From: Glaciecola sp.
GTDB lineage: Bacteria > Pseudomonadota > Gammaproteobacteria > Enterobacterales > Alteromonadaceae
Assembly: GCA_029251505.1 (NCBI GenBank)
Contig: JAQXDG010000089.1
Coordinates: forward strand, 1 to 64,000
Length of the DNA stretch: 64,000 nucleotides
Direction: 5' to 3'
In this document: positions 60,310 to 64,000 of the stretch, piece by piece
Layout: each line of letters begins with the position of its first letter
Numbering within the stretch: the stretch's first letter is position 1
Translations under genes and position numbers: made by a program
Notes under the pieces: generated by a model
What the model saw: the letters and a program-made list of their open reading frames with translations, nothing else
What the model was told of the DNA's origin: nothing
The model's database searches: none

Positions 60310-61365
60310 TTATTTTTTGGAACCTTTCAACGTGAATTCTTCTTGGCGTTGTTTGGCCAGATCCACTGCAATTTCACGCATCGACACATGCTGATCTTTT
60401 TCATCATGAATTTGCACCCCAAGAATACTTTCTAACAAGTCTTCTAAGGTCAAAATACCCTCTAATCCACCATATTCGTCAACCACTAACAAAATATGCA
60501 CTTTATTTTTTAAAAACAAATCAAACGTCGAGGACAGTGGCATGCTACTGAGTAACGTTTGCATATCTTTAACAAACTCAAGCAAAGGGGTATCTAACTG
60601 ATGTTCAGCTTTTGCTACTAACAAATCATTACGCATCACAAAGCCGATCACTTTTTCAGTGTCATTTTCTTCGTAAATCGGAATGCGTGAAAATCCAACC
60701 GTTTCGTGAATCGTAAAAAACTCTCCAACAGTCATTTCTTGTGGCACTGAAAACACTTGTGTGCGGTGCGTCATCGCCCCTCTAATGGTTAGTTCATGCA
60801 TTGACATCAGGCTTTTAAGAATATTTGCTTCATGCAGAGCAAGTTGACCTTCTTGTCCGGATAGTTCCGCCATAGCGTGCAGTTCTGAGCGACTTAACCC
60901 TTTTAATGGACTCTCTTCAGTAAAGCCAGAAGTCATTTTTTGTGACATTTTCACGAATGGATAAAGCACAATAATCAGATACTTTAAAAAATGTGCGGTC
61001 ACTGGGGCCAGCTGACGCCAATAAGTTGCGCCTAAGGTTTTGGGAATAATTTCAGAAAAAACTAAAATCAACATTGTTAACACCGCTGAAATCAAACCAA
61101 GATACGCATCCCCAAATACTTTGGCCGCTTGCGCACCCGCTCCGGCAGCACCCATCGTATGTGCAATGGTATTTAACGTTAAAATGGCAGAAAGCGGTTT
61201 ATTGATATCTTGAGTTTGAGACGATAATAATTTACCGGCTTTTTTACCGTCCTGTTCCATCATTTGAATATAAGCGTTGGAGACACTTAAAATGACCGCC
61301 TCAGCAATCGAACAAACAAACGAAAAGCCCAAAGCAATCAATACATAAATGGTTAATAGCAACAT
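60310..61365 (-). CDS. CNNM/CBS-domain membrane protein
   Basis: A 351 aa protein with a CNNM (DUF21) membrane domain: MLLLTIYVLIALGFSFVCSIAEAVILSVS, SAILTLNTIAHTMGAAGAGAQA, LVFSEIIPKTLGA. A pair of CBS domains follows (PIYEENDTEKVIGFVMRNDLL; VDEYGGLEGILTLEDLLE). The extra CorC/HlyC C-terminal domain of CorC/YfjD-type proteins is missing. Such proteins are linked to Mg2+ or Co2+ transport or resistance. The ATG at 61365 gives the family N-terminus; the 40 codons before it in the ORF track lack support. Confidence 0.88.
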   Translation of the reverse strand: MLLLTIYVLIALGFSFVCSIAEAVILSVSNAYIQMMEQDGKKAGKLLSSQTQDINKPLSAILTLNTIAHTMGAAGAGAQAAKVFGDAYLGLISAVLTMLILVFSEIIPKTLGATYWRQLAPVTAHFLKYLIIVLYPFVKMSQKMTSGFTEESPLKGLSRSELHAMAELSGQEGQLALHEANILKSLMSMHELTIRGAMTHRTQVFSVPQEMTVGEFFTIHETVGFSRIPIYEENDTEKVIGFVMRNDLLVAKAEHQLDTPLLEFVKDMQTLLSSMPLSSTFDLFLKNKVHILLVVDEYGGLEGILTLEDLLESILGVQIHDEKDQHVSMREIAVDLAKQRQEEFTLKGSKK

Positions 61366-61545
61366 CTTGTTTAATTCTATCCTTATTTTCTGAAATCTTA
61401 GTATGCTATAACTAGGTAAAGTTGTCACGGTTGTGATCTCTTTAAAAATAAATGAATTGCTCGCCAATATTATTGGTAAGGCCACTTGACAGATGAAAGA
61501 AGTTTACTATCATGGATAACTCTAATTTTATATTTCGAGGTTCGC

Positions 61546-62730
61546 ATGATTGAAACATGGCGTTGGTTTGGTCCAAGTGATTCCATTAGCTTACAAAAAA
61601 TAAAACAAGCTGGTGCAACAGGCATAGTATCTTCTTTACATCACATTAAAACAGGTGATATCTGGTCAGTTGCTGAAATAGAAAAACAAAAAGCGATCAT
61701 CGAAGATGCCGGACTAACATGGACGGTAATTGAAAGTATTCCGGTGCATAACGACATCAAAACACGCACGGGCGATTACTTAGCATTAATCGAAAACTAC
61801 AAGCAATCTATTATTAATGCGGCACAATGTGGCGTTTATACAATTTGCTATAATTTTATGCCCGTTGTGGATTGGACACGCACTAACTTGATGTACAAAA
61901 TGCCCAATAACAGCCATGCCTTAAAATTTGAAATGACTGATTTTGCTGCTTATGACATGTATATATTACAACGTAACGGTGCAAGGGACAGTTATAGTGA
62001 TGAAGTAGTCAGTAAAGCCGATGCGCGCTTTGCTCTCATGTCAGATAATGAGAAACAGCTCCTTGAGCAAAATATTATTGCCGGTTTGCCTGGCGGTGAA
62101 GGATCTTATACCCGTGAAACCATTAAAATCGCGATCCAACAATTTATCGATTTAGGCACAGAAGGATTACGCCAAAACTTGTTTGCGTTTCTCGAAGCGA
62201 TTATCCCAGTGGCTGAATCCGTGAATGCCAAAATGTGTATTCATCCTGACGATCCACCTTTTTCTTTGTTTGGTTTACCGCGTGTCGTATCCACAGCCGA
62301 TGATGCACAACAACTACTTGATGCAGTATCAAGCATTGCTAATGGTTTAACGATGTGCGCGGGATCATATGGTGCGCGAGGCGATAACGATTTGGTACAA
62401 ATGACCAAAACCTTTGGCCCTAAAATCTATTTTGTGCATTTGCGTAATGTGATCCGCGAAGCTGATGGTTCATTTTTTGAATCGGATCATTTAGACGGTG
62501 ATAACGACATGATAGGGCTTGTCGAAGCCTTATTAAGTGAAGAGCAGCGTCGAGCGGAAAGTGGTGAACCGTTACTTGCCATACCGATGCGACCGGATCA
62601 TGGTCATTTACTCGATGATGAGCTAGATAAAGATGGGGTTAAACCTGGCTATAGTTATATGGGCAGGCTAAAAGGACTCGCAGAGTTGCGCGGTGTCATT
62701 CATACTGTTTCTACGCTCATGAGCCGATAG
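61546..62730 (+). CDS. uxuA: Mannonate dehydratase
   Basis: Dehydrates D-mannonate to 2-keto-3-deoxygluconate in glucuronate breakdown. The 394 aa protein (E. coli 394 aa) starts MIETWRWFGPSD. It has GIVSSLHHI, IESIPVHNDIK, YNFMPVVDWTRT, MCIHPDDPPFSLFGLPR, FVHLRNV and PMRPDHGHL, which include the metal ligands. The ORF track adds 20 upstream codons; CGAGG five bases before the ATG at 61546 decides the start. Seven bases separate it from uxaC. Confidence 0.96.
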   Translation: MIETWRWFGPSDSISLQKIKQAGATGIVSSLHHIKTGDIWSVAEIEKQKAIIEDAGLTWTVIESIPVHNDIKTRTGDYLALIENYKQSIINAAQCGVYTICYNFMPVVDWTRTNLMYKMPNNSHALKFEMTDFAAYDMYILQRNGARDSYSDEVVSKADARFALMSDNEKQLLEQNIIAGLPGGEGSYTRETIKIAIQQFIDLGTEGLRQNLFAFLEAIIPVAESVNAKMCIHPDDPPFSLFGLPRVVSTADDAQQLLDAVSSIANGLTMCAGSYGARGDNDLVQMTKTFGPKIYFVHLRNVIREADGSFFESDHLDGDNDMIGLVEALLSEEQRRAESGEPLLAIPMRPDHGHLLDDELDKDGVKPGYSYMGRLKGLAELRGVIHTVSTLMSR

Positions 62731-62737
62731 GTTGATT

Positions 62738-64000
62738 ATGTCTACATCACAAATATTACATCCAGATCGGCTGTTTTCGCCGATCGCATCCGTTCGTCAA
62801 GTGGCTCGGGAGCTATACCAAGGTGTCCAACACTTACCGATTATTAGTCCTCATGGCCATACTGATCCTGCTTGGTTTGCAGATAATTTGCCATTTTCAA
62901 ATCCAGCAGAATTATTAATTCAACCTGATCACTATGTTTTTAGAATGCTATACAGCCAAGGCGTATCATTGGAATCTCTAGGCATAGGTCAATCAGGTAG
63001 TGCATTAGAAGCAGATCCACGAAATGTGTGGCGTATTTTTGCTCATTATTATTATCTATTTCAAGGCACCCCATCACGGTTGTGGATGGATTTTGTGTTA
63101 CATGATGTTTTTGGAATTACTGAGGTATTAAACAACGATACCGCTGATAGTATCTATGACATTATTAACACCAAGCTTGCTTTGCCTGAATATCGTCCAA
63201 GACAACTTTTTGAACGTTTTAACATTGAAGTGATTGCCACTACAGAACAACCTTTAGATAACCTAGCCCATCATAAAAAAATCCAAAATAGTGCTTGGCA
63301 AGGCCGTGTCATTACTGCATTTAGACCGGATAATGTGCTCGATCCAGAATTTATTGGATTTGCCAACAACATCCAGCAACTTGGCGAATTAACCAATTGT
63401 GATACCCAAGATTACACTAAATATCTTGAAGCATTGAAAATCCGACGCCAATATTTTATTGCTCATGGTGCAACGTCTTCAGATCATGGCCATGTTTCCG
63501 CTTGCACGGCTGACTTGTCCGATTTAAATGCTCGTGCACTTTTTGCAAAAGCGATGACAGGAACGATTACTTCAGATGAAGCTGAAATATTTAGAGGTCA
63601 CATGTTGACCCAAATGGCACAGATGAGTATCGAAGATGGACTCGTAATGCAACTGCATGCTGGTTGTTATCGCAATCATAATCCACAGGTACTTACCCAA
63701 TTTGGTAGAGATAAAGGTGCGGATCTACCGTTACCAAATGAATTTGTGCATAACCTTAAACCACTACTTGATAAATTCGGTAATTCAACTGATTTGTCTT
63801 TAATCTTGTTTACATTAGATGAAACGACATACAGCCGTGAACTAGCCCCTTTAGCTGGGCATTACCCGGCATTAAAGTTGGGACCTGCATGGTGGTTCCA
63901 TGACAGCCCAGAGGGCATGAAGCGCTTTAGACAGCAGACCATGGAAACAGCAGGTTTTTATAATACGGTTGGATTTAACGATGATACCCGTGCATTTTTG
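62738..64000 (+). CDS. uxaC: Glucuronate isomerase, truncated by the window end
   Basis: Not in the ORF track because it runs off the right edge; 421 codons are present. It begins MSTSQILHPDRLFSP and carries the uronate isomerase signatures LPIISPHGHTDPAWFADN, PSRLWMDFVLHDVFG, VIATTEQPLDNL, HGATSSDHGH and MQLHAGCYRNHN. UxaC converts glucuronate to fructuronate and feeds UxuA through fructuronate reductase. AGGT lies six bases before the ATG. The last residues lie outside the window. Confidence 0.95.
   Translation, partial: MSTSQILHPDRLFSPIASVRQVARELYQGVQHLPIISPHGHTDPAWFADNLPFSNPAELLIQPDHYVFRMLYSQGVSLESLGIGQSGSALEADPRNVWRIFAHYYYLFQGTPSRLWMDFVLHDVFGITEVLNNDTADSIYDIINTKLALPEYRPRQLFERFNIEVIATTEQPLDNLAHHKKIQNSAWQGRVITAFRPDNVLDPEFIGFANNIQQLGELTNCDTQDYTKYLEALKIRRQYFIAHGATSSDHGHVSACTADLSDLNARALFAKAMTGTITSDEAEIFRGHMLTQMAQMSIEDGLVMQLHAGCYRNHNPQVLTQFGRDKGADLPLPNEFVHNLKPLLDKFGNSTDLSLILFTLDETTYSRELAPLAGHYPALKLGPAWWFHDSPEGMKRFRQQTMETAGFYNTVGFNDDTRAFL

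Overview
The window is chromosomal DNA from a marine gammaproteobacterium of the order Alteromonadales (Alteromonadaceae-like). This rests on enterobacterial-type gene order (rho-trxA-rhlB-gppA, ubiE-ubiJ-ubiB-tatABC, ftsN-hslV-hslU, ftsY-ftsE-ftsX-rpoH, sfsA-dksA-gluQ-pcnB-folK-panB-panC), fairly AT-rich DNA, a Vibrio/Shewanella-type PanP in place of PanD, a NhaD Na+/H+ antiporter, and a glucuronate-catabolic pair (uxuA, uxaC) at the right edge. No rRNA, tRNA, CRISPR array, prophage or insertion sequence was seen. Coding density is high and most genes are core housekeeping genes.

Layout. 0-16.5 kb: transcription termination, thioredoxin, RNA helicase, GppA, heme (hemB), Tat export, ubiquinone synthesis (ubiB/J/E), a 3-methyladenine glycosylase-like gene, oligopeptidase A and glutathione reductase. 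16.5-19.9 kb: one large exported beta-propeller/amidohydrolase protein. 19.9-27.7 kb: an accessory block, all but its last gene on the minus strand. In transcription order it holds an OmpR-type regulator, a histidine kinase, a cupredoxin, an FTR1-shaped membrane protein that has lost its REGxE iron motifs, an outer-membrane-type protein, a TlpA-like thioredoxin, a DUF4266 lipoprotein, a DUF3570 protein and an ApbE flavin transferase. A stand-alone LuxR-type HTH gene diverges from it. 27.7-35 kb: hslVU, ftsN, priA, rpmE, malic enzyme, metJ. 35-47 kb: metF, YihY, peptidase, dtd, rpoH, ftsXEY, rsmD, DUF416, a YhgN-type MarC protein and pepB. 47-54.6 kb: sfsA to panC plus panP. 54.6-64 kb: an EAL gene interrupted by an in-frame stop, a TrmB-like methyltransferase, yadGH-type ABC genes, nhaD, an unknown gene, a CNNM/CBS protein, uxuA and a truncated uxaC.

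The most interesting region is 19.9-27.2 kb. I read it as an extracytoplasmic metal/redox system. The DUF3570 protein carries a DGLTGAS motif matching the ApbE flavinylation consensus, and the ApbE gene is next to it. The promoter regions of the regulator gene and of the tlpA-like gene both carry a CTTAA-N6-CTTAA direct repeat of the PmrA/QseB type, so the adjacent two-component system probably controls both halves. A perfect FNR half-site pair (TTGAT-N4-ATCAA) lies in the divergent intergenic region. A second notable point is pcnB, whose only good ribosome binding site sits before an in-frame ATC codon 12 codons upstream of the first ATG, recalling the AUU start of E. coli pcnB.
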